Under the pieces are notes generated by a model. That model saw only the letters and a program-made list of their open reading frames with translations, was not told the DNA's origin and made no database searches. From positions 1 through 11,914 of the forward strand of contig CADWAF010000903.1 in NCBI GenBank assembly GCA_902984215.1: a stretch of DNA of 11,914 nucleotides, read 5' to 3'. Numbering within the stretch: position 1 is the first letter of the stretch; the number at the start of each line of letters is the position of its first letter. This DNA comes from Willaertia magna. Taxonomy: Eukaryota > Heterolobosea > Eutetramitea > Acrasida > Naegleriidae. This document shows positions 1 to 7,268 of the stretch, piece after piece. The position numbers were made by a program, and so were the translations under genes.

Positions 1-1443
1 AGCCTCAATTTCTTTCTTTTTCTTTTTTGTTTCTTTTAATTCTTCCAAATCAACAAATTCTTTATTTTCTAAATATTCTTCTAACTCTCTTTTTACTTCT
101 AAATAATCTAATGCGTCACGTTTTCCAATTTTTACTAGTCTTTCCCTTTCTTCTCTATTAAAGAAAAATGTTTTACATAAAATTAATTGATATAATAAAC
201 ATCCAATAATATATCTTTCATCAGTTTGTGTTATTCCCTCAAAAAGAGTCTCTGGTGGTACAGGAAATAATAAATTATCATTGTCATTTGCGTAAATTGA
301 TTCCTCTACTTCATCAGATTCATTTATCAAAATAGAAGACACATTACTATTCATTCCACTTCCATCTGAAACATTCTTTCTTAAAAAAGAGAAATGATTC
401 AAGTAAAAACGATGTAATCCAGATTGTTCATATTCAATTAAAATATTATGTGAACTTAAATATTTATAAGAAGATTTTAAAAGTAATTCATCAGCTATTG
501 TTCCAATTGGTGGTATAACATTCTCATCTAATTCATCTACAAAATCATTAGTATTTTGTTTTAAACTTGAAATTATATCATTTGGTTGGAAAAGAGAAAT
601 GATTTGAATTAGAAAATTAAAAATAAAAAGAAGTGAAAATTTCTTTTTTTGTTTTCGATTTCTTTGAATTAAATTAAATAAACTTCCTCTAGGAAAATAA
701 TCTAATACTACAATTGCCATTGGTTTTACATTTGAATTATATTGTAAGGCGTGACTATATAGGTTTGGTGATGATACAGAGGTTGAATGGGTAGGGCTAT
801 GTTCAAATGATGGAGAACTAGGAGTTTTAGGAGAAGAAGGTACATAATTAAATACTTCTAAACTATTTGTTAGAGGTATATGAGGAATTACCCTCAAAAC
901 CTTATGAACTCTCACAACTTGAAAATGTCTAGACAAAGCCTTTAATTTTGTAATCTATTTTTTTTTTAAACCGGCGGTAATATTTAGATGATATTTACGG
1001 TGTGATGTGATACTTACTTGTTGAACTAATTCTTGGAAATGTTGTTCACCTTTTAAGTGAATTGGTTTTAAAATAACTAATTCATTTGATATTCTATCTT
1101 TTGCAAGACAGACAGTTTTATCTAATTTATTTTTATTGAGTGTAGATATTTTTGCAATATTGTTGTTATTATTATTACTATCGTCACTTAATAATGAAGC
1201 TGTATTTATTTCGGATTCGGAAACACTTCGTTGTAGTAGGAAAAAGTTAGAGACATCAACTCTTTCACTTCTTCTTTTGTTTGGATCAAAATTATTATCA
1301 TTATGATTATTTGAGTAAGAAAGAGTGTAACCGGAAGGTAATGCTTTAACGAAATCGAAATGTTGAAACTCTTGTTGTGTGGTGTCGTCAATAACACAAA
1401 ATTCACCTGTTTGAAAGTGGATGACAACTGACTGTGACGGCAT
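1..1443 (-). CDS. Predicted pseudokinase (protein-kinase fold, catalytic motifs lost), partial at left edge
   Basis: Exons 1443..1018 and 954..1 give 460 residues, still open at base 1, so the C-terminus lies outside. The first ~95 residues are low complexity with an Asn run. From ~97 the protein follows the kinase fold: N-lobe strands ending at VILK with Lys126, helix C near EQHFQELVQQ (candidate Glu138), a Ser/Pro-rich insert at ~181-205, strand 5 and hinge (AIVVLDYFPRGSLFNLI, ~222-238), a PPE motif (375-377) where APE is expected, and a helix-F-like stretch DERYIIGCLLYQL (387-399). The key motifs are lost: no glycine loop is visible before TVCLAKD, the HRDLKxxN loop reads YKYLSSHN (305-312), and DFG reads HFS (329-331). 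By family knowledge the absence of both catalytic Asp residues argues against phosphotransfer and for a scaffold or allosteric role. The intron removes an in-frame TAG. The upstream gap to the RGS gene is 87 bp. The kinase fold is fairly sure; the partner and pathway are unknown. Confidence 0.75.
955..1017 (-). other. Intron of the pseudokinase gene (63 nt, phase 0)
   Basis: The donor is CAA|GTAAGTATC and the acceptor TTTAAAAAAATAG|ATTAC on the minus strand. Removing it joins the helix C region (LVQQ) to ITKLKALSRHFQVVRVHK, a natural helix C to strand 4 continuation. Without splicing the frame ends at the acceptor's own TAG. Confidence 0.8.
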
Positions 1444-1530
1444 TTTTTATAAAGCAAATAAAAAGCCATCAAAAGTTAAAAAATCCAAAAGATCAAAACT
1501 TTAGGCTATCGCAATGTCCTCAACAATTAA
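1444..1530 (-). promoter_or_regulatory. 87-bp gap holding the RGS-gene 3' end and the pseudokinase promoter
   Basis: Both flanking genes are on the minus strand, so this short gap must hold the 3' UTR and cleavage site of one and the promoter and 5' UTR of the other. On the minus strand it contains AACTTTTGA at 1477-1469 and an A-rich run leading into the start codon (TTTATAAAAAATG). No AATAAA on the transcribed strand and no recognised core promoter element was seen. The role is inferred from position. Confidence 0.4.
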
Positions 1531-3081
1531 TTAATCCCGTGTCAATCTGAGGGTCGCAAACTGGTGGGGAGGCGTTATCAATAAATAATGATGTAAATCT
1601 TCGTCTGTTTTAATAAAATTTCCCTGAGCTGTTTGTATTGTTCTAGTAAAAGGAGCTACTATTGCTTCTTCCTTAGAAATACAAAACATTTCCTTAAGTA
1701 TTTTTTGTCTTAATTGAGTTAAAGAAACTCCTTTCTTTACTGTAAATAATCTTTTCTCTAATGTAGTTTCGTCACATAACTTTATAATCACTCTATCCAT
1801 TAGTAAAATTTTAGTAGAATTTCTTTTACCTAAATTCATTACATGTGTTGCTGACCAAGACTTTGATTTTTGTACAGATTCTAAAGCCTTATTAGTTTCT
1901 CTCTGTATGTATTGCTTATTGTAATATTTTTGTAAAACCTCATTATTTATGACTCTTTGTAATTTCTTTTTGTGACCTAATTTTACCATTTTCAATCTTT
2001 TAAATAATTGTTCCATTTTCTTTTGTTTTTCACTTTCTCCAATGAGTTGTTGGTCATCATCATCATCATTCATTTCCCTCTTTAAGACTCTTAAATCAAA
2101 TCCTTTAATATCTTGCTTAAGGATTATTGGTACATATTGTGGCAATTCTAATTTGTATTCGAAGAAATCTGCAGTTTGTTGGGCTGACCATCTTCTCATG
2201 GCCACTTGTTCAATGAAAGAAATATCTCTTTTAGATGAAGTTATAGAAATTGATTTACCAGTATTATCATTGATTTTCTTTTTGTCCTCCTCCTCATCAT
2301 CTGAATCATATCCGTCATCTTCCTCTACCTTTTTATCAATCTTACTTGAAAGAGTTGAAGATGAAGGTAGCGTTGAAGAAGATTTAGATAATTGTTTGAA
2401 AACAGTTTCAGAATCTGATTTTTGTCTTCGGAATAGCCTAGAGAAAAAACTTTTAGATGATTGCAGTTTTCCTTCATTAGACAATGATGTTGTTGAATTA
2501 GTTGTTGTATTGCTGGTACTTGTAGGATTACTTTTTGAACTAAACTCAATAACTTTTGTTAAAACAAATTGTTCAAATTCATCTGAATTTTTAAACTCCG
2601 AAAAGCTTTCCGTTTGTAGTTGGTGTTTAATTTCTGTAACAATTGGTTTGAATATATCATTATCACAGTTAGTATTATTAATTAAAGATTGGTCATTAGC
2701 TAAAGAAATTATATAATTATCAATATTTTCTAATGTTATCTTTCTTATATTCTTTGGAAGATTTAATTCATGAGCTCCGCCTAATGTAATGAACTCTTGT
2801 TTTATCTTGTTTAAGCAATCTATACGCTCTATTATATTATTTAAAGAGTGAAAGAAAAGCACTTGGTCGATGAACAGAATACCTTCCTGACGTTGTTTTT
2901 TGGCTAGAAAAGAAGTAAATAATGCTTTAGCTTCTTTGTCTTGTATCATTCTGGAGAAATTAAAATATTTACTTATATTCAATTGTATTTGGGTTTGTTG
3001 TTGTTCATCATCACCTTCACTTGAAGCTGACGTTGTTAGATTGTGTGAATTATTCAACACTTGTAAATTATTACTACTCAT
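1531..3081 (-). CDS. RGS domain protein with SAM and PB1-like domains
   Basis: A 516-residue intronless gene. Residues ~40-180 fit an RGS domain, the GTPase-activating module for heterotrimeric G-alpha subunits: ALFTSFLAKKQRQEGILFIDQV, then ITLGGAHELNLPKNIRKI (98-115), then the terminal helix block IFKPIVTEIKHQLQTESFSEF with NSDEFEQFV. A Ser/Thr-rich linker (~182-285) follows, with a basic patch (FFSRLFRRQKS) and an acidic patch (EEDDGYDSDDEEED). Residues ~298-378 resemble a SAM interaction domain (start RRWSAQQTADFFEY, end VKLGHKKKLQRVI) interrupted by an Asp-rich insert. Residues ~424-515 resemble PB1 or another ubiquitin-like fold (RVIIKL, EKRLFTVKKGVSLTQLRQKI, DEDLHHYLL, ATLRL). No membrane segment is seen, so it is probably a cytosolic signalling scaffold that turns off G-protein signals. 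RGS is strong, SAM good and PB1 moderate; RA or RBD are alternatives for the last domain. It is transcribed toward the pseudokinase gene and divergently from dymeclin. Confidence 0.85.
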   Translation of the reverse strand: MSSNNLQVLNNSHNLTTSASSEGDDEQQQTQIQLNISKYFNFSRMIQDKEAKALFTSFLAKKQRQEGILFIDQVLFFHSLNNIIERIDCLNKIKQEFITLGGAHELNLPKNIRKITLENIDNYIISLANDQSLINNTNCDNDIFKPIVTEIKHQLQTESFSEFKNSDEFEQFVLTKVIEFSSKSNPTSTSNTTTNSTTSLSNEGKLQSSKSFFSRLFRRQKSDSETVFKQLSKSSSTLPSSSTLSSKIDKKVEEDDGYDSDDEEEDKKKINDNTGKSISITSSKRDISFIEQVAMRRWSAQQTADFFEYKLELPQYVPIILKQDIKGFDLRVLKREMNDDDDDQQLIGESEKQKKMEQLFKRLKMVKLGHKKKLQRVINNEVLQKYYNKQYIQRETNKALESVQKSKSWSATHVMNLGKRNSTKILLMDRVIIKLCDETTLEKRLFTVKKGVSLTQLRQKILKEMFCISKEEAIVAPFTRTIQTAQGNFIKTDEDLHHYLLITPPHQFATLRLTRD

Positions 3082-3209
3082 ATTAAATCAATTTGTTTGT
3101 CAAAGCGTTTTATAGTAGCTTGTGTGAGGTTTTTTTAATACAAATCTTATAACATAGCACCTATCGTATACTATTTACTGGCTTTGTTTTGGAATATGTG
3201 ACATACAAT

Positions 3210-3225
3210 TTATTGCGAGCAATAA
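3210..3225. repeat. Perfect inverted repeat with a 2-nt spacer (TTATTGC-GA-GCAATAA)
   Basis: The two 7-bp arms are exact reverse complements separated by GA. It lies 130 bp upstream of the RGS start codon and about 430 bp upstream of the dymeclin start, and touches the next palindrome. It could be a binding site for a dimeric transcription factor; no specific factor is implied by the sequence. Confidence 0.5.
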
Positions 3226-3239
3226 CTTATTTAAATAAG
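3226..3239. repeat. Perfect 14-bp palindrome CTTATTTAAATAAG
   Basis: This fully self-complementary site begins at the base after the preceding dyad. It is AT-rich, so chance is a fair alternative, but its contact with a second perfect dyad in a promoter region makes a regulatory role worth testing. Confidence 0.45.
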
Positions 3240-3258
3240 GCTACAAAGAGTCCAAGTA

Positions 3259-3315
3259 TATTTACTCTTATTATTTTGTAAATTGTTTTTGCTGTTTATT
3301 TCAAAAGAGTAAATA
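3259..3315. repeat. 11-bp inverted repeat, TATTTACTCTT / AAGAGTAAATA
   Basis: The arms at 3259-3269 and 3305-3315 are exact reverse complements separated by 35 nt. It may be a pair of binding sites in opposite orientation or a hairpin in the dymeclin 5' leader. Chance is possible at this base composition. Confidence 0.3.
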
Positions 3316-3450
3316 ATTAAGCAAAAAGCGCCGTGGTGAAGATGCACAGAACCTGTCAGACATCGTGATATTTTGTTGTTTGGGCTGGATAGATTCATTA
3401 ACTTGTACACAATTCAATGAAAACTTTCATTAGATATTTAATTAGAAGTA

Positions 3451-3696
3451 TTGTGTTACTCATTACTGCATTATTACCCAAGATTATTATTATTGTACAG
3501 TAACATTAGGTTCTTGTGTACCGTTGTAGGTTGTACACGTACTGCCACCAAACACCCAGAAGGAAAGAAAGCTAAATGCACGTATTCCATCAAAAAATTT
3601 AGGTCTACCGCAAGCACGCTTTCTTGGTTGATGTATTATTTTTTGAAAGAAATACCATGGGTCTCCGATTTTCTAGTTCTATCGAGAAAAGTATAA
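3451..3696 (+). other. Possible overlapping upstream open reading frame in the dymeclin leader
   Basis: An 81-codon ATG-to-TAA frame starts 206 nt before the dymeclin ATG and ends 37 nt inside its first exon in a different phase. If the transcript starts upstream of 3451, this frame could reduce dymeclin translation. The predicted peptide matches no family I recognise and is not called as a protein gene. The transcription start is unknown. Confidence 0.2.
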
Positions 3697-6226
3697 CGAG
3701 GAATGATTTTCTAAATGAATTATGTAGTAGCGAACCTATAAGAGACCACGATAAGTTTTGGAATGAATTAGCATATTCTTCTTTACTATCAATATCTCAA
3801 GATATTATGACAATAGGAGGAGCAACTTCTTCTACTAATTCAAAACCATTATCCATTGTTGCAAGTGCAGTTACCAAAAGTTCTACCCTTTCCATTGGCG
3901 ATTACTTCCCATTAGCTCTTATCCATCCTCATCTTCTAGAGAGACATCTCTCAAGTTTTGCAAGCCTTCTTTGTAAGTATTTTTTAAAAAGCGTAAATTT
4001 AAAGAAGTAAATTTTAAAAAATTAGCTACAAATAATATAAAGACTGGATCTTTAGGTTCTTTGATGCTAACATTATCTCAATGGTTATTAGATAGAATAA
4101 AAGATAATAAGGAAGAAAAAGAAGAACGTGAAGCTTTTATTATTACTTGTAATGCATTAGTTTTATTTAGATTTTTAATACATAAAATAATTATTGATTG
4201 TGAAGAAAATTCTTCACTTTTAAGAAAACATTTATCATTACCCCCAAATTTAACATTATCACAAACACTGATTGAAAATTTTCAATTAGAAAATGAAAAT
4301 TATTTACAATTTTCTGATTTTTCAATTTTATTACCAAGAATATTTTTACAAAGTTGTTTTTTATATTTAAGTGAAGTTAAAATAACAGTAATTAATTATT
4401 TAGTTTATTTAGAAGTTATAAATTGTTTATTTTCATTATTTAGTACTTCTTTATATGGAGGTGTTGTATTGGAACAAACTTCACAACAATTTACATCAGA
4501 ATATATTGAAGAAAGAAGAGATCATAATATCTTTTTAGAAGAAGCTATTCAAATAATGAAAATTAAAAAGAATTTAATGAATGAAGGATTAGATTTAACA
4601 AAACTAATTTATTCACTTTTGCAAAATCATTTAAGTTATAGATTATCTAAAACTGAGCTTTCACCACTTCAAAAATCAATTTACTCAAATTTTTACTCAA
4701 TTTTTAATAAATTAGGAGAAACAGCTACAGCCATCATGTATTTACCTTATAATGCTTATAGAAGAATATTTTATGGTGGAAACACAAAAGAATTAGAATA
4801 TAGTGAGAAGTTGGGAGAAACATATTCTGAAATATTTTCTAGAAGGAGTATTATGGTTTTATTATTGTTATTATTTTATAGAAAGAAGGATACAATGGTG
4901 ATAAATCCATATTTACAAATATTTTCAACATTTCCAAATTCAGACGATTTAAAAATATCAAATAATTATTTATTAAATATACCAAAAGAGAATGACGAAG
5001 AGAATGTTTTATTGTCAATGGATAGTAATAATAATGTAAATAACAAAGAAGAAGAAAATAATAGTTTTGGTATTTCTTTTGAACAACTTTATCAATCAAT
5101 TACTAGAGATTTTGAAGAAGAAGAATGTACATTATTAACATATAGTTTATTACATGAAAATAAATCATTTAGAGAATTTATATTATCTAGAACAGATTCA
5201 GAAATTATATTATTACCATTATTACATAAATTATATCATTCAAAAGAATCTAGACCTAATCATGTATATATGTTATTAATTATTTTAACAATTTTAACAC
5301 AAGATGAATCATTTATAATTAATATACAAAAACTTTCAGTAAATAATGTTCCATGGTTTAAAGATAGAATATTAGGAGAGATTAGATTAGCTAGTTTATT
5401 AGTTGTTGTATTAATTTCATTAGTTCAGTATAATATCTCACATCAAAAAGATTTATATTTAAACAAATTCTGTTTAGCAATAATATCTAATTTAGGACCT
5501 TATTTTATGAATATTCATACCTATACTGCACAAAGATTAGTTGTATTAACTAGATTATTAACATTAAAATATGAAAAGATTATGAAAAGATCTGAAATAT
5601 CAGATGAATTTAAAGATAATTATTTAAAGTTATTAGGTACTTCATTAGAGATTATGAATTGTATAATTACTTCTAAGAAAGATATATCTGGCTTAAGAAA
5701 GAATACTAGATTAATTTATGAATTATTATATCAACGTAGAGTAATTAAAAAGATTGAAGAATTAAATCTATATCCAGATTATATTCATAATATTAAATTA
5801 ATAATTAACTATTTTGATGAACAAATAACAAATATAATGAAAAGTTATTTAGAAGAATCTGGTAATTTAAAGACAGATACAATCTTACCTTTAGATGATG
5901 AAAATACTTTCAAGAACAACAATGAACAACAAGAGGGCCAACAAGATGAAGAAAATGTTAATAAATTTTGGAGTGTTGAAACTTGTATGGAATGTATATA
6001 TAAGGCATCTCAGTTTTGGACATTAAGTAAGGCTGAACAACAATTAAGACAAATACCACATTATAGTTTTCAATTTAATGAAGATGAAGGTACAGAATCA
6101 TTCTTATATACTTATTTATGGAATATTATTGTAAGAAATTGTGATTCAATATGTTTTCTTGTAGAAGATGAAGAGGAGGAAGAACATGACAAAAAAGAAG
6201 AAACGATACAAATTACAACACAATAA
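3657..6226 (+). CDS. DYM: Dymeclin (Golgi-associated protein)
   Basis: Exons 3657..3972 and 4056..6226 encode 828 residues. Dymeclin is a peripheral Golgi protein tied to Golgi organisation and secretory traffic; the human protein has 669 residues and its loss causes a skeletal dysplasia. The N-terminus MGLRFSSS is an N-myristoylation signal (Gly2, Ser6), followed by NDFLNELCSSEPI and DKFWNELAYSS, matching the family start. The strongest conserved block is at ~460-600: LLTYSLLHENKSFREFILSR, LLPLLHKLYH, NHVYMLLIILTILTQDESF, LASLLVVVLISLVQYN, TYTAQRLVVL. The C-terminal block FLYTYLWNIIVRNC also fits. The extra length comes from low-complexity inserts (Asn/Glu around 435-450) and an acidic tail. 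The start at 3657 is chosen because it gives the myristoyl Gly and has A at -3 and G at +4; an in-frame ATG at 3624 would add 11 residues and bury the Gly. The stop TAA lies inside AATAAA. Confidence 0.93.
3973..4055 (+). other. Dymeclin intron (83 nt, phase 1)
   Basis: The donor is TCTTT|GTAAGTATT and the acceptor GATCTTTAG|GTTCT. Splicing joins T with GT to make a Cys codon and restores the frame from ASLL to SLMLTLSQWLLDRI. Unspliced reading stops soon after VNLKK. Confidence 0.88.
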
Positions 6227-6227
6227 A
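6222..6227 (+). terminator. Possible poly(A) signal AATAAA overlapping the dymeclin stop codon
   Basis: The hexamer AATAAA shares its TAA with the stop codon. Cleavage just downstream would suit the 223-bp gap before the next start codon. Chance occurrence is likely enough in AT-rich DNA that confidence is low. Confidence 0.3.
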
Positions 6228-6449
6228 ATACCAATAATCAAAAGTTCTCATCTTTTGTTCACAAACTGGAAGCAAAATTGAAAAATCATAATGACGTGAA
6301 TGATGGATGCCAAATATCCATAAATTGTAAAAGCCGTAAATCAGTTCAGAACTTTTGAAAAAAAAATAACTGACATTCTTGGAGCAACAAACTTCTAGAT
6401 AAATATAACGGTAGTACAGTTAGTAACAAAGTGAAACAGAACAACAACA
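6227..6449 (+). promoter_or_regulatory. Gap between dymeclin and the membrane-protein gene
   Basis: These 223 bp hold the dymeclin 3' end and the promoter of the next plus-strand gene. An 11-bp inverted repeat TCAAAAGTTCT / AGAACTTTTGA lies at 6238-6248 and 6348-6358. The leader just before the ATG is a CAA-rich run (ACAACAACAACA). No further gene was found. Confidence 0.35.
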
Positions 6450-7205
6450 ATGACCATCGGCCAACAACAACAACCAATATCAATGGATGTTAAAAACGAT
6501 CCAATCCTTGATGTTGAACTTCAAGCCGCAAATAATAACGGTACACAACAACCACATAATGATGCTCCAACATTTAATCCAACTGTTGATAGTAATGCCA
6601 ATGCTTATTACACAACAACAAGTTATGGAAATCATAATACTACTCACCATAATTATAATACATCTTCTAAATTCACAATCAATACACCAAGTTTTGATTG
6701 TGATTGTTCATTCGGTAGTGCTTGTTGTCTCATCTCATTTGTTGTCATTTGGTGTACTGTTGGTTGGGCTATAACAGTAATTTTCTTTGGTGTTGGAGGA
6801 CATTTTATGGCACAAGGTAATGGACTTGTGACAATTGAAAAAGACCCAGCAGCTTATGTTTTTCCAAATAATTGTACAATTCTTGGAAGAGATTGTTATT
6901 CAGGAAAGTATAGTACAACATGTGCTTATTATGTTTCTTATACTTCAATACGTACACCACCTTATGGAAGACAAATAATTAATGTTACACCACGTTATTC
7001 ATCATCAACATATAGTTTCTTTATTCAACAGAATGTTACATGTTATACAAATAATGCTGAGACATCTGTTTCAATTGATCCTTATTCCCCAAAATTAGCT
7101 GATTATAGAACAACAGGTATTGCTTTATTAATTACTGGTGGTGTATTGGCTGGTGTTACTTTATTTTCATGGACTGGAATCTTTGGTAAAAAGAGAAGAA
7201 GATAA
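6450..7205 (+). CDS. Two-pass membrane protein of unknown function
   Basis: A 251-residue intronless gene; I recognise no family. Residues 1-80 are hydrophilic and rich in Gln, Asn, Thr and His. A Cys-rich juxtamembrane stretch (FDCDCSFGSACC, Cys 84, 86, 92, 93) could be palmitoylated. Transmembrane segment 1 spans ~93-117 (LISFVVIWCTVGWAITVIFF and on) and segment 2 ~222-245 (TGIALLITGGVLAGVTLFSW and on). The ~104-residue loop between them has four Cys (142, 149, 158, 198), enough for two disulfides, and three N-glycosylation sequons (NCT at 141, NVT at 178 and 195), which points to a lumenal or outside loop with both termini cytosolic. It ends in GKKRRR. A KKRRR tail could act in trafficking or simply obey the positive-inside rule. 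The next gene is convergent, 63 bp away. Topology is a reading by eye. Confidence 0.75.
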   Translation: MTIGQQQQPISMDVKNDPILDVELQAANNNGTQQPHNDAPTFNPTVDSNANAYYTTTSYGNHNTTHHNYNTSSKFTINTPSFDCDCSFGSACCLISFVVIWCTVGWAITVIFFGVGGHFMAQGNGLVTIEKDPAAYVFPNNCTILGRDCYSGKYSTTCAYYVSYTSIRTPPYGRQIINVTPRYSSSTYSFFIQQNVTCYTNNAETSVSIDPYSPKLADYRTTGIALLITGGVLAGVTLFSWTGIFGKKRRR

Positions 7206-7251
7206 ATTAATAAGTATAGTAATTAAGGGTTGTATATAAATTTTGAATGTT

Positions 7252-7257
7252 AATAAA
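7252..7257 (+). terminator. Possible poly(A) signal AATAAA of the membrane-protein gene
   Basis: AATAAA lies 46 nt after the stop codon and just before the 3' end of the convergent ALDH-PPR gene. The two transcripts must end within, or overlap across, a 63-bp gap. Assigned by position only. Confidence 0.3.
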
Positions 7258-7268
7258 TTTTACAAAAA

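Larger units (their letters stand above)
3082..3656. promoter_or_regulatory. Divergent intergenic region between the RGS gene and dymeclin
   Basis: The 575 bp between two divergent start codons is the longest gene-free stretch in the window and must hold two promoters and 5' UTRs. It contains two perfect palindromes lying end to end (3210-3225 and 3226-3239), an 11-bp inverted repeat (3259-3269 and 3305-3315), and a patch at about 3521-3630 of roughly 45% GC by hand count. An 81-codon frame (3451-3696) in another phase overlaps the dymeclin start. No tRNA, snRNA or further protein gene was recognised on either strand. Confidence 0.5.

Noticed and set aside
2042..2716. Plus-strand 224-codon open frame inside the RGS gene
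   Set aside because: It is antisense to a gene with clear RGS and SAM motifs; its Ser/Val/Leu-rich peptide mirrors the opposite strand's codons and shows no domain.
3451..3696. Separate small protein gene before dymeclin
   Set aside because: No recognisable family, overlaps the dymeclin start out of phase, and no splice evidence; kept only as a possible upstream frame.
4851..5099. Minus-strand 82-codon Tyr/Leu-rich frame
   Set aside because: Antisense to conserved dymeclin sequence and without any motif.
6487..6774. Hydrophobic 95-codon plus-strand frame within the membrane-protein gene
   Set aside because: A phase-shifted shadow of a gene with coherent membrane topology and sequons; it begins inside that gene and ends at random.
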